A stretch of DNA of 64,000 bases from Flavobacteriaceae bacterium. GTDB taxonomy: Bacteria > Bacteroidota > Bacteroidia > Flavobacteriales > Flavobacteriaceae. Made by a program: the position numbers and the translations under genes. Numbering within the stretch: position 1 is the stretch's first letter; each line of letters starts with the position of its first letter. This document shows, one piece after another, positions 27,811 through 36,791 of this stretch. The notes below the pieces were generated by a model. It worked only from the letters and a program-made list of their open reading frames with translations, had not been told where the DNA came from and did not search any database. The stretch covers positions 7,666-71,665 of the forward strand of contig NZIQ01000086.1 in the NCBI GenBank assembly GCA_002691685.1, given 5' to 3'.

Positions 27811-28935
27811 ATGAAACCTTACGGTCTTGTTCTTGCCATAACCTTTTTCTTCTCAGGCTGTAATTCGGTAAGCAAAGAGAAAATTACAATTAATAATAAG
27901 AAATGGGTACCCAAATATGCCAAAGGTTTTAGCTTCGAAGAAAAAGATGGAATTACCTATCTCAATATTCTAAATCCATGGCCTGGATCAAGTTTTGAAC
28001 AACAATTTCCCTTGGTCTCTGAGCATGACAGCCTAAAAACACCGGAGTCTTTAGCCATTAAAATACCCCTAAAACGTTGGGCGACCTCATCTACTTCACA
28101 TGTTGGGTTCGCTGAAGAATTAAATGAAATCAAATCTCTCAAAGCTTTAAGTGGAGCAAATTATGTCAGCTCAGAAGATGTTCAACGTGGAGTAAATAAC
28201 AATGAAATTGCAGAATTAGGACAGACAGGGCAGCCAGATGTTGAATGGATTATCCGTAATAAGATAGAAGTCTATTTAAATTTTTCAATAGCAGAAAACA
28301 CTTCAGTGCAGTCGCTGCTTGAAAAAGTGCATATTCCAGTGATTTACATCGGAGAGTGGAATGAAAAACACCCCTTAGCTAGGGCTGAGTGGATCAAAGT
28401 TTTTGGAGTTTTATTTGATAAACAAAAACAAGCAGATTCCATTTTTTCGACAATAGAAGGTAATTATCTCGAATGGAAAAAACGTGCAGAAATAGAGGAA
28501 AACTCCCCTAATATCATAAGTGGAAGTCTGTATAATGGAGTTTGGTATGCACCTCAAAAAAATTCATACATGCAAAAGTTTTATGAAGATGCCAACTTAA
28601 ATTATGTATGGAAAGACCTTGAATATTCGGGAAGTCTACAACTCGATATAGAATTTGTATTCGATACAGGCCAAAGTGCAAGTATTTGGCTTAACTCATC
28701 GGAATCTCAGCGTTTATCATCCTTAGAAAAACTCAATCCTTTAATCTCCGAATTATCTTCAGTTCAAAATAGTAGGGTTTATAATACCGTAAAATCAAAA
28801 ACAAGTGAAGGTGTATTATTTTACGAAAAAGGAGTAGTCCGTCCTGATTTAGTCCTCAAAGATTTAATTCAGATAGGTCACCCAAATCTCATAAAAGAAA
28901 GCAAACTTCAATTTTTTGAAAAACTGCGTAAATGA
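27811..28935 (+). CDS. ABC transporter substrate-binding lipoprotein (BtuF/FecB type)
   Basis: A 374-residue lipoprotein with lipobox FSGC near Cys17. Its body matches the class III periplasmic-binding fold used for siderophores, heme and cobalamin: KRWATSSTSHVGFAEELNEIKSLKALSG, the PDVEWIIRNKIEVYLNFS segment, and the pattern HIPVIYIGEWNEKHPLARAEWIKVFGVLF. Cargo cannot be decided from sequence alone. The last four bases overlap the start of the permease gene, so the two are translationally coupled. It is the first of three genes for one importer. Confidence 0.88.
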   Translation: MKPYGLVLAITFFFSGCNSVSKEKITINNKKWVPKYAKGFSFEEKDGITYLNILNPWPGSSFEQQFPLVSEHDSLKTPESLAIKIPLKRWATSSTSHVGFAEELNEIKSLKALSGANYVSSEDVQRGVNNNEIAELGQTGQPDVEWIIRNKIEVYLNFSIAENTSVQSLLEKVHIPVIYIGEWNEKHPLARAEWIKVFGVLFDKQKQADSIFSTIEGNYLEWKKRAEIEENSPNIISGSLYNGVWYAPQKNSYMQKFYEDANLNYVWKDLEYSGSLQLDIEFVFDTGQSASIWLNSSESQRLSSLEKLNPLISELSSVQNSRVYNTVKSKTSEGVLFYEKGVVRPDLVLKDLIQIGHPNLIKESKLQFFEKLRK

Positions 28936-29945
28936 GAATCAAAACTTCCCATAAAAGGCTTTTTATTAACCTAATTTTAGGTTTGATCCTACTGTTTTGT
29001 TTAAATGTCTTTTTAGGATCCGTTAAGCTGTCAATCAAGGAGTTTATCACAGGTTTATATGACACAAATAGTACAAATTATCTGATTATACACTCACTTC
29101 GAATCCCTAAAGCTCTGAGCAGTATTTTAATTGGAATTGGCCTGGGATTAGCTGGATTTTTAATGCAAATTCTATTTAGAAATCCCCTTTCAGGACCTTA
29201 TGTCTTAGGAGTAACTACAGGAGGAAGTTTAGGAGCAGCAATTTTTATATTAGGTAGTTCATTGTTTTCTATTGGTTTTTTTCATCCAAAATACGGGATT
29301 CCACTTTTTTCAAGTCTTGGAAGTTTATCTGTTTTATCGATGATCCTGATAGTATACAAAAGAATTAAAGACCCCATGACCTTGCTCATAACAGGAATAC
29401 TATTCAGTAGTATAAGTGGTGCGGTAATTTCAATACTCGCTTATTTTAGTACAGCCGAGCGCCTCAGAGAATTTGTTTTTTGGAGTTATGGAAGTACTCA
29501 TTTAATGAACTCCTACGAACTCTTAATTTTAACCTTAAGTTGCGGTTTGTGTTTTGTTTTTGCACTAAAAAACTCAAAGCTACTTGAAGCATTTCTAGCC
29601 GGAGATATAATGGCAAAAACATTAGGTGTTGATGTTGATAAAATTAGAGTACAAATCATTCTTTTTACAGGCTTAACCGTTGGTGTCCTGACAGCCTTTG
29701 CTGGCCCTATCGCCTTTGTCGGATTAGTAGTACCCCATATTTCAAGACAAATTCTAAAAACCTCAAATGTTCAGTTACAATTGATTTCTGTATGCTTGAT
29801 AGGAAGTTTATTTGTTCTTGCATCAGACATAGTTGCTACTCTTCCGAGTTACGCTATGAGTCTTCCATTGAATGCCGTAACTTCTATTATTGGAGCTCCG
29901 ATACTACTTTTTATTGTAATCAAAACCAAACGCTTTATTTTTTGA
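28932..29945 (+). CDS. FecCD-family ABC transporter permease
   Basis: A 337-residue polytopic permease with about nine or ten membrane segments. Family motifs include RIPKALSSILIGIGLGLAGFLMQILFRNPLSGPYVLGVTTG near residues 57-97, the LGVDVDKIR coupling region and GPIAFVGLVVPHISRQ, the typical site facing the ATPase. It forms the inner-membrane channel for the preceding binding protein and the following ATPase. It overlaps its upstream neighbour by four bases; the ATPase gene starts two bases later. Confidence 0.93.
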   Translation: MRIKTSHKRLFINLILGLILLFCLNVFLGSVKLSIKEFITGLYDTNSTNYLIIHSLRIPKALSSILIGIGLGLAGFLMQILFRNPLSGPYVLGVTTGGSLGAAIFILGSSLFSIGFFHPKYGIPLFSSLGSLSVLSMILIVYKRIKDPMTLLITGILFSSISGAVISILAYFSTAERLREFVFWSYGSTHLMNSYELLILTLSCGLCFVFALKNSKLLEAFLAGDIMAKTLGVDVDKIRVQIILFTGLTVGVLTAFAGPIAFVGLVVPHISRQILKTSNVQLQLISVCLIGSLFVLASDIVATLPSYAMSLPLNAVTSIIGAPILLFIVIKTKRFIF

Positions 29946-29947
29946 GT

Positions 29948-30646
29948 ATGATTGAGCTTGATATTGACCAGTTGTATTTTGATGAAGTAAATCCCATTGC
30001 TAGGGATTTAAAAACTTCTTTTTCTAGAGGTCATTTGTATTACATCTATGGTAGAAATGGTATAGGCAAAACAACACTATTCAAGACCTTAGCAGGAATG
30101 CACCAAGGCTACAAGGGTAAAATTGATATTGAGAAAACCCCTTTAACTGATTTTTCGCCACAAGAACGTGCAAAAAAATTAGCTTTTATGTTTCAAACAG
30201 AAACCGTTTATCCTTTTTTTAAAGTGCACGAATACCTGGATTTAGCTAATATTCCCAATGATAAAAATTCAATTAAAAAAGACGAGTTTAAACTATTTAT
30301 CATCCGAGGACTTCAACTTGAGCGTCATCTAGATCGCTATTTAAAAGAACTTAGTCAAGGACAATTTCAAAAAGTAAAACTGGCCACCTGTCTCTTGCAA
30401 ATGACAAATTACATTGTACTTGATGAACCTTTTGCTCATCTTGACTTAATTCAAAAAGAAAGAATGAATGTTTTTATTCAAGAATTGGTGAGTAATCAAA
30501 ACAAATGTGTTTTATTGAGTACTCATCATTTTGACTTGAGCTTCAAAGGCAACAATCACACACTTTGTTTAACTTCGACTCAATTAAAGATTTTAAAGGA
30601 AAACGAAAATTCAAAGGAAAAATTAATCGAATTACTCAGCACTTGA
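29948..30646 (+). CDS. ABC transporter ATP-binding protein (FecE/BtuD type)
   Basis: The track ORF begins at 29792 inside the permease gene; the first in-frame start after the permease stop is the ATG at 29948, giving MIELDIDQLYFDEVNPIAR and 232 residues, a normal ATPase length. Walker A is GRNGIGKTT, the signature is LSQGQ rather than LSGGQ, Walker B is YIVLDEPFAHLDL, and the H-loop is STHHFD. It powers the importer encoded just upstream. The gnd-like gene begins 27 bases downstream. Confidence 0.92.
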   Translation: MIELDIDQLYFDEVNPIARDLKTSFSRGHLYYIYGRNGIGKTTLFKTLAGMHQGYKGKIDIEKTPLTDFSPQERAKKLAFMFQTETVYPFFKVHEYLDLANIPNDKNSIKKDEFKLFIIRGLQLERHLDRYLKELSQGQFQKVKLATCLLQMTNYIVLDEPFAHLDLIQKERMNVFIQELVSNQNKCVLLSTHHFDLSFKGNNHTLCLTSTQLKILKENENSKEKLIELLST

Positions 30647-30673
30647 TGAATTTGAATAGTATTAAAAAAGAAG

Positions 30674-32080
30674 ATGGCAAAAATTGACACCGTAGTAATT
30701 ATAGGCCTTGGAGTGATGGGTAATAATCTCGCTCTAAATTTTCTCAATAAAAAATTTCGGGTAATTGGTTATGATATAGATTCATACAAAAGAAATCAAA
30801 TAACTCATAACCAATATTTCTTTATTAATGATTTAAATGATTTAAAAGCCTATAACAATATATCTTTGGCTGTATTTTTAATGCTCCCTGCAGACAAAAT
30901 AAGCGATGAAACCATCGCCACAATTTTCCCTTTATTACACCCGGAAAGTGTAATTATTGATGGAGGTAACTCACATTTCAAAGACAGTATTAGAAGGGTT
31001 AATGCTTTTTACAAAATACACTATAACTATTTAGGTGTAGGGATTTCAGGAGGAGCACAAGGGGCACTTCAAGGTCCATCTATGATGATAGGAGGTAATG
31101 AAACTCAATACAATAAAATAAAACACCTTTTTGAAGCTATCGGCGCCTCATTTAACGGAACGAGCTGTGCCAGGTACGTAGGGGCCTCAGGTGCAGGTCA
31201 CTTTGTTAAAATGATTCACAATGGCATAGAATATGCACTTATGCAAAGTATCGCAGAAGTATATGCATTACTCAAAACTTCAAGAGCGTTTACACTTGAA
31301 GAAATTGCTGAATTATTTAAAACCTGGCAAGATTCAGAATTAGATTCCTACCTATTGAGAATTAGTGCCAAAATAATTAGCGAGAAAGAACAAAACAATT
31401 CTGTATACGTTTTGGACCAAATAAAAGATCAAGCCAAACATAAAGGTACAGGTAAATGGGTGTCCAAATTCGCTTTTGATGCAGGTGTATCAATCAGTGG
31501 GATTAATGCTGCTCTCGAATCGCGATTTTTATCCAGTGACAAAAGACTTAGAACTAAAATAAATAAAGTTTATAATTCAGAATATCAATTACCCCTAAAC
31601 AATTTCGAGTCAAAAGACATCCTAATTCAGTGGAGTAAACAACTATTAGAATTCAACCAAATTTTAAGCTTCGCACAAGGAATTGCATTAATTCAAAGGG
31701 GATCTGAAGACTTTAGTCTAAGTGTAAAATTGACAGAAGTATTGACAGCATGGATGAACGGCTGTATTATTGAAGGCAAATTCGTTTCTCAGTTGCATAA
31801 AGTTTATACAGAGCAGCCCTCATTAGAACATTTACTTTTAGAAAATTCGATTGCACAAAGAATAGAAAAAATCCAAAAAAACAGTAGAAAATTGGTGGCT
31901 CTTGCTATTAGCAATCAAATACCTTTAAATGTGAGCTCAAACAACATTAGTTATTTTGATTACCTCAAAACACTTCATTCAAGCGCTAACTTAATTCAAG
32001 CACAACGAGATTTTTTTGGGCAACACGGGTTTGAAAGAATAGACCAAGATGGAGAATTTCATTTAAACACCCTCTTTTAA
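30674..32080 (+). CDS. gnd: 6-phosphogluconate dehydrogenase, possibly NAD-type
   Basis: A 468-residue decarboxylating dehydrogenase making ribulose 5-phosphate. Catalytic features are retained: GAGHFVKMIHNGIEY (Lys, His, Asn, Glu, Tyr), KGTGKW, and C-terminal QRDFFGQHGFERIDQDGEFH. Two places differ from the classical enzyme. The end of beta-strand 2 reads GYDIDSYK, where NADP enzymes have NRT or NRS, so the Arg that contacts the 2'-phosphate is missing and an Asp is present. The substrate loop reads SGGAQGA instead of SGGEEGA. zwf and pgl are not adjacent. It is the last gene of the plus-strand run and is convergent with carB. Confidence 0.88.
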   Translation: MAKIDTVVIIGLGVMGNNLALNFLNKKFRVIGYDIDSYKRNQITHNQYFFINDLNDLKAYNNISLAVFLMLPADKISDETIATIFPLLHPESVIIDGGNSHFKDSIRRVNAFYKIHYNYLGVGISGGAQGALQGPSMMIGGNETQYNKIKHLFEAIGASFNGTSCARYVGASGAGHFVKMIHNGIEYALMQSIAEVYALLKTSRAFTLEEIAELFKTWQDSELDSYLLRISAKIISEKEQNNSVYVLDQIKDQAKHKGTGKWVSKFAFDAGVSISGINAALESRFLSSDKRLRTKINKVYNSEYQLPLNNFESKDILIQWSKQLLEFNQILSFAQGIALIQRGSEDFSLSVKLTEVLTAWMNGCIIEGKFVSQLHKVYTEQPSLEHLLLENSIAQRIEKIQKNSRKLVALAISNQIPLNVSSNNISYFDYLKTLHSSANLIQAQRDFFGQHGFERIDQDGEFHLNTLF

Positions 32081-32125
32081 TCTAAAAGATGAGGTATTAT
32101 TAAAGTTGTGCTAAAACTTCAAAAA

Positions 32126-34978
32126 TTATTTAGATAAATACATCTTTCTACGTGAATAAAGATCGTAGAATTCATCTTCTTTTAGATTATCTATAAATAA
32201 AATGCTCTCTCCAGTACTCTTCATTTCTGGACCGAGATTTTTATTCACGTTAGGGAACTTATTAAAAGAAAATACAGGCTGTTTTATAGCATAACCTTTC
32301 AATTCTGGATTGAAGTCAAAATCTTTGATTTTCTTGTCTCCCAGCATCAATTTCGTCGCATAATTCACATAGGGCTCTCCATATGCTTTAGATATGAAAG
32401 GTACCGTTCTTGAGGCCCTAGGGTTTGCTTCAATGATGTATACGAGATCATCCTTTATCGCAAATTGAATATTGATTAAGCCTACAGTATTTAGAGCAAG
32501 GGCAATTTTACGCGTGTGATCTTTAATTTGTTGCATCACAAACTCTCCCAAATTAAATGGAGGCAAGGTTGCATTAGAATCCCCTGAATGAATACCACAA
32601 GGTTCTATATGCTCCATAATACCAATAATATAGACGTCTTCTCCATCGCAAATAGCATCTGCCTCTGCTTCGATTGCTCCATCTAAATAGTGATCTAAAA
32701 GAAGCTTGTTATTCGGTATATCTTTGAGTAAATCAATGACGTGCTTCTCTAGCTCTTCTTTATTAATAACAATTTTCATTCCTTGTCCTCCTAAAACGTA
32801 GGATGGTCTAACCAAAAGAGGAAAATCTAATGATTCAGACAACTCAATAGCCTGCTGTGCTGTTTCGGCGACTCCAAATTTTGGATAAGGGATGTTGTTT
32901 TCAGCTAAAAGCGAAGAAAAACTTCCTCTGTCTTCAGCTAAATCTAAAGACTGATAACTGGTGCCTATAATTTTTACGCCGTATCGATCCAATTTTTCAG
33001 CCAATTTAAGTGCAGTTTGACCTCCTAATTGAACGATGACTCCTTCAGGTTTTTCGTGTTTAATAATATCGTAGATATGCTCCCAAAATACTGGTTCAAA
33101 ATATAGTTTATCCGCAGTATCGAAATCCGTCGACACCGTTTCAGGGTTACAATTAATCATAATAGTTTCATACCCACATTCCGCCGCAGCCAGAACGCCA
33201 TGCACACAACAATAATCAAATTCGATTCCCTGACCTATTCTATTTGGTCCCGAACCCAAGACAATGATTTTCTTTCTTTCACTTGACACACTGTCATTAG
33301 CGGTGTATGTGCGGCCAGAACTATCTTGAATTGACTCTTCAAAAGTGCTGTAATAATATGGAGTTTGTGCAACAAACTCTGCCGCACAAGTATCTACAAG
33401 TTTGTATAATCTATTAATGTTAAGCTCTTCTCTCAGTTGATATACTTGGCTTTCCAAACAGTCTAGCATATGAGCAATTTGTCGATCTGCAAAACCTTTT
33501 TGTTTGGCCTCTAAAAGCAACTCTTTGGGTAAATTATCAACTGAATGCTTGGCAATTTCTTTTTCTAAAATGTGCAACTCTTCATATTGTTTGAGAAACC
33601 ACATGTCTATTCTAGTAATATCATGTATGGTATTAAGGGGAATACCGATTTGAATAGCATCATAAAGCACAAATACCCGATCCCAGCTCGGTACGGTTAA
33701 TTTGCTGATGATTTGTTCATAATTTTTATAACCCTTTCCATCAGCACCTAAACCATTTCGCTTAATTTCAAGGGATTGCGTAGCCTTGTGTAAAGCTTCT
33801 TGAAATGAACGGCCAATTCCCATCACCTCTCCTACTGATTTCATCTGTAATCCCAAGGTTCTGTCTGATCCTTCGAATTTATCAAAATTCCATCTTGGGA
33901 TTTTGACAATAACGTAATCCAAGGTTGGTTCAAACAATGCCGAAGTCGTTTTAGTAATTTGATTTTCAAGCTCGTCCAAAGTATATCCAATGGCTAATTT
34001 TGCAGCAATTTTTGCAATAGGATAACCTGTTGCTTTGGATGCCAATGCAGACGAACGTGAAACCCTAGGATTGATTTCAATGGCGATAATATCCTCTTTT
34101 TCATCTGGGCTCACGGCAAACTGAACATTACAGCCTCCAGCAAAATCACCAATACTGCGCATCATTTTGATAGCCATGTCACGCATACGCTGAAAAGTTG
34201 TGTCAGAAAGCGTCATAGCTGGAGCAACGGTAATAGAATCTCCAGTATGTATCCCCATCGGATCCATATTCTCGATAGTACAAATAATAACAACGTTATC
34301 GTTTTTGTCCCTGAGTAACTCTAATTCATATTCTTTCCAACCCATTAGAGCCTTATCAATCATGACCTCATGGATCGGCGATACTTCAAGGCCATGACTC
34401 AATTGATTGTCAAAATCTTCAGGTTTATATACAATAGAAGCTCCAGCTCCCCCAAGGGTGAAAGAGGCTCTAATCACAAGAGGAAATCCAAATTGTTGTG
34501 CAATTTCTTTTCCTTTCAAAAAGGAAGTCGCAGAAGCCTGAGGTGGCATACCTATATCTATAGAAAGCATAAGCTCTCTAAATTTTTCTCGGTCTTCCGT
34601 AATATTTATTGCATCGATATCAACACCGATAATTTCTACATTAAAATCTTCCCATATACCCTTGTCATCAGCTTCTATACATAGGTTCAAAGCAGTTTGT
34701 CCTCCCATTGTGGGTAGAACAGCGTCAACATTCGGATGTTTCTTGAGTATTTCAATAATAGACTTTGTGGTCAATGGTCTGAGATAAATGTGGTCAGCCA
34801 TTGATGGGTCAGTCATAATCGTTGCAGGATTACTATTGATAAGTATGGTTTCAATACCGTCTTCACGCAAAGATCGAAGTGCTTGAGATCCTGAATAATC
34901 AAATTCGCATGCCTGACCTATAATTATGGGTCCTGAGCCGATAATCAAGATGCTATTTATGTCTTTTCTTTTTGGCAT
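32126..34978 (-). CDS. carB: Carbamoyl-phosphate synthase large subunit, short form
   Basis: A 950-residue protein carrying both ATP-grasp halves: SILIIGSGPIIIGQACEFDYSGSQA begins the first and IIVLGSGPNRIGQGIEFDYCCVHG the second. ATP-grasp motifs (RASFTLGGAGASIVY; RPSYVLGGQGMKIVI) and metal-binding segments EINPRVSRSSALASKATGYP and EANPRASRTVPFISKAYG are intact. It ends just after the second half and lacks the roughly 120-residue MGS-like domain that binds UMP, IMP or ornithine in E. coli. It makes carbamoyl phosphate for pyrimidine and arginine synthesis. carA is not in this window. Confidence 0.95.
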   Translation of the reverse strand: MPKRKDINSILIIGSGPIIIGQACEFDYSGSQALRSLREDGIETILINSNPATIMTDPSMADHIYLRPLTTKSIIEILKKHPNVDAVLPTMGGQTALNLCIEADDKGIWEDFNVEIIGVDIDAINITEDREKFRELMLSIDIGMPPQASATSFLKGKEIAQQFGFPLVIRASFTLGGAGASIVYKPEDFDNQLSHGLEVSPIHEVMIDKALMGWKEYELELLRDKNDNVVIICTIENMDPMGIHTGDSITVAPAMTLSDTTFQRMRDMAIKMMRSIGDFAGGCNVQFAVSPDEKEDIIAIEINPRVSRSSALASKATGYPIAKIAAKLAIGYTLDELENQITKTTSALFEPTLDYVIVKIPRWNFDKFEGSDRTLGLQMKSVGEVMGIGRSFQEALHKATQSLEIKRNGLGADGKGYKNYEQIISKLTVPSWDRVFVLYDAIQIGIPLNTIHDITRIDMWFLKQYEELHILEKEIAKHSVDNLPKELLLEAKQKGFADRQIAHMLDCLESQVYQLREELNINRLYKLVDTCAAEFVAQTPYYYSTFEESIQDSSGRTYTANDSVSSERKKIIVLGSGPNRIGQGIEFDYCCVHGVLAAAECGYETIMINCNPETVSTDFDTADKLYFEPVFWEHIYDIIKHEKPEGVIVQLGGQTALKLAEKLDRYGVKIIGTSYQSLDLAEDRGSFSSLLAENNIPYPKFGVAETAQQAIELSESLDFPLLVRPSYVLGGQGMKIVINKEELEKHVIDLLKDIPNNKLLLDHYLDGAIEAEADAICDGEDVYIIGIMEHIEPCGIHSGDSNATLPPFNLGEFVMQQIKDHTRKIALALNTVGLINIQFAIKDDLVYIIEANPRASRTVPFISKAYGEPYVNYATKLMLGDKKIKDFDFNPELKGYAIKQPVFSFNKFPNVNKNLGPEMKSTGESILFIDNLKEDEFYDLYSRRKMYLSK

Positions 34979-34996
34979 ATTCTCTGGGGATTAGTC

Positions 34997-35026
34997 AAAA
35001 AAAAGGTGTTGACCTTAAGCAACACC
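34997..35026 (-). terminator. Intrinsic terminator after rpmH
   Basis: On the minus strand GGTGTTG, an eight-base loop and CAACACC form a perfect seven-base-pair stem followed by eight T residues. It lies 26 bases past the rpmH stop and just upstream of the carB start, so it should insulate carB from the strong rpmH promoter. Confidence 0.85.
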
Positions 35027-35051
35027 CACTAAAAAAATTATTTAAAACTGA

Positions 35052-35210
35052 TTATTTTTTATGTCTTGGTTCAAATGAAACCGAAAGTTTTTTTCTTCCT
35101 TTTGCGCGGCGACTCGCCAATACTTTTCTTCCATTTGCAGAGGCCATACGCTCTCTAAAACCGTGCTTGTTTCTTCTTTTTCTCTTCGAAGGTTGATATG
35201 TTCTTTTCAT
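35052..35210 (-). CDS. rpmH: 50S ribosomal protein bL34
   Basis: This 52-residue gene is too short for the ORF track, which shows only an antisense shadow. The translation [20 protein letters not shown] followed by [25 protein letters not shown] is unmistakable bL34, with a short C-terminal extension FEPRHKK. It is a basic protein of the large subunit. A textbook promoter lies 40 bases upstream and a hairpin terminator follows. dnaA or rnpA are not adjacent, unlike the arrangement in many bacteria. Confidence 0.98.
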   Translation of the reverse strand: MKRTYQPSKRKRRNKHGFRERMASANGRKVLASRRAKGRKKLSVSFEPRHKK

Positions 35211-35250
35211 AAGTCCCTTTTAATCTGATTAGATATGTCTAAACTGACCG

Positions 35251-35281
35251 CAAATATAACACGAAACTGTGGGAGAACAAA
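35251..35281 (-). promoter_or_regulatory. Bacteroidota-type promoter of rpmH
   Basis: On the minus strand TTTG, exactly 19 bases, then TATATTTG matches the -33/-7 consensus (TTTG, TAnnTTTG) with no mismatch. The -7 element ends 40 bases before the rpmH ATG, giving a short leader of about 30-35 bases. Confidence 0.85.
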
Positions 35282-35346
35282 AGCTTTTTTTCAGAGAATT
35301 TAAATGTTTACTTTTGACGTGATTTACAACTAAAATTAGCTTGGAT

Positions 35347-35862
35347 ATGTTCGACAAAAGATTAAAACTCTTTTTTGCAGTAGCCTCTTTTGGTTACGCA
35401 GTATTTCAATTTATAGAAGGACTCATTGGCAATGGAATTGCACTGATTTTCTTGAGTTCTATTTTTATTTTTTTGTTTTACAGAAATGAAATAATCCTTC
35501 TTGCCTTTTTGAAAATGAGAAAACAGGATCTAGAAGGAACAGAAAACTGGTTGATAAAAATTAAGAATCCACAAACGGCTCTAACCACAAAACAACAAGG
35601 CTATTACAATTATTTGTACGGTATTATTTTTTCGCAAAAAAATCTTACCCAAGCGGAGAAATATTATAAGCAAGCGCTAAAACTCGGTTTAAATATGGAC
35701 TATGATATTGCTATGACTAAATTATCATTAGCCGGTATAGCACTTCAAAAAAGAAGAAAAAGAGAAGCCTCGACACTTCTAAAAGAAGCAAAAGCTTTAG
35801 ATTCAAACAATATGTTGGTAGAACAAATTAAATTGATCCAATCTCAATTAAAACGAATCTAA
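35347..35862 (+). CDS. Membrane protein with TPR-like C-terminal region
   Basis: The track starts at a TTG (35341), but the ATG two codons on, at 35347, is a better start (MFDKRLKLFFAV), giving 171 residues. Two hydrophobic segments (about 7-23 and 28-45) are followed by a cytosolic helical region. There, GYYNYLYGIIFSQKNLTQAEKYYKQALKLGL and the helix pair after it look like TPR repeats, implying protein binding. Function is unknown. Its TAA shares four bases (35859-35862) with the convergent lytic transglycosylase gene. Confidence 0.7.
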   Translation: MFDKRLKLFFAVASFGYAVFQFIEGLIGNGIALIFLSSIFIFLFYRNEIILLAFLKMRKQDLEGTENWLIKIKNPQTALTTKQQGYYNYLYGIIFSQKNLTQAEKYYKQALKLGLNMDYDIAMTKLSLAGIALQKRRKREASTLLKEAKALDSNNMLVEQIKLIQSQLKRI

Positions 35863-36791
35863 TCCGAAAGTGCTTTAGTTTCTTGACCAACGAGTTTCGG
35901 AATTTCAATGAATAAACTTTCTCCTTCATTTAATTTAAGGTTGTTTTTACGCAACCAAGGATTCAGTTTTTTCAACCATTTGTAGTTTGTATTCAAGTCA
36001 AGTGCTAGTTCGTTCAAATCTGTCACGCTTTCCCTGAGTTCCACCCATCTTGTTTGAGGATATCTGTAGTAATCATTCTCGGCTAATTTAAATCCGTATT
36101 GATCGGGTTTAGATACAATCTCTTTAATAGCTAATATGCGAAAGATATAGCGACTCGTCTCGCTAGGAAGTTGTAAATCGTGATAGCGATTCACTTTTTG
36201 TTCTTCTATTCTTCTTTTCAAGCCATTTGGACCGACATTATAAGCTGCAGCTGTCAAGGTCCAACTCCCAAATTCACTATACCACTTTTTTAAATATTGA
36301 CTCGCAGCCTCAGTACTCTTAATGAGATGATAACGCTCATCTATTTGATTATTTACTTTGAGTCCATACTCTTTGGCCGTATTTTTCATAATTTGCCAAA
36401 AACCTGCTGCTCCCGCCGGAGAAACAACATTTTCGAGCCCGCTTTCAGCTAAGGCTAGGTATTTAAAATCTGAAGGAACCCCATAAACCTCGAGAATGGA
36501 ATCGATTATAGGAAAATATTTTTCAGAGCGTTTGATTAGTAATAACGCATTAGATTGCCAAAAGGTATTTACCAAAAATTCTCTATCGAGACGCTCCCGG
36601 ACGTCAATATCGTACAAAGGCACTGATTCTCCGGCAAAATCAATAGATTCAGGATATTGAACCCGATATATTTTGTACGTATCAGCAACTCTCTTGAAAA
36701 TTGTAGAATTCTTCTCTGGTATTTTGGCAAAAATTAATAGACCTAGCGCCATAAGACTACCAAGGGCCAAGAAAAGAGTTTTATTTTTCAT
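35859..36791 (-). CDS. Lytic murein transglycosylase with LysM-like tail
   Basis: A 310-residue exported protein with an N-terminal hydrophobic signal or anchor. Residues about 105-215 form an SLT/MltD-like domain: the catalytic Glu in YLALAESGLENVVSPAGAAGFWQIM, then YLKKWYSEFGSWTLTAAAYNVGPNGLKR. The C-terminal 60 residues (VTDLNELALDLNTNYKWLKKLNPWL, then ESLFIEIPK) look like a degenerate LysM peptidoglycan-binding module. It cleaves glycan strands to 1,6-anhydro products. The 158-base upstream gap contains an 18-base inverted repeat (36835-36852). Confidence 0.9.
   Translation of the reverse strand: MKNKTLFLALGSLMALGLLIFAKIPEKNSTIFKRVADTYKIYRVQYPESIDFAGESVPLYDIDVRERLDREFLVNTFWQSNALLLIKRSEKYFPIIDSILEVYGVPSDFKYLALAESGLENVVSPAGAAGFWQIMKNTAKEYGLKVNNQIDERYHLIKSTEAASQYLKKWYSEFGSWTLTAAAYNVGPNGLKRRIEEQKVNRYHDLQLPSETSRYIFRILAIKEIVSKPDQYGFKLAENDYYRYPQTRWVELRESVTDLNELALDLNTNYKWLKKLNPWLRKNNLKLNEGESLFIEIPKLVGQETKALSD

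Noticed and set aside
29792-29947. Extended N-terminus of the ABC ATPase in the ORF track
   Set aside because: It overlaps the permease gene and lacks ATPase-like sequence; the ATG at 29948 gives the normal family length.
32081-32125. Possible terminator between gnd and carB (AAGTT...AACTT)
   Set aside because: The stem is only five AT-rich pairs without a T tract; too weak to call.
34972-35196. 74-residue plus-strand ORF near the carB start
   Set aside because: It is antisense to rpmH and its terminator; the bL34 translation on the other strand is unmistakable.
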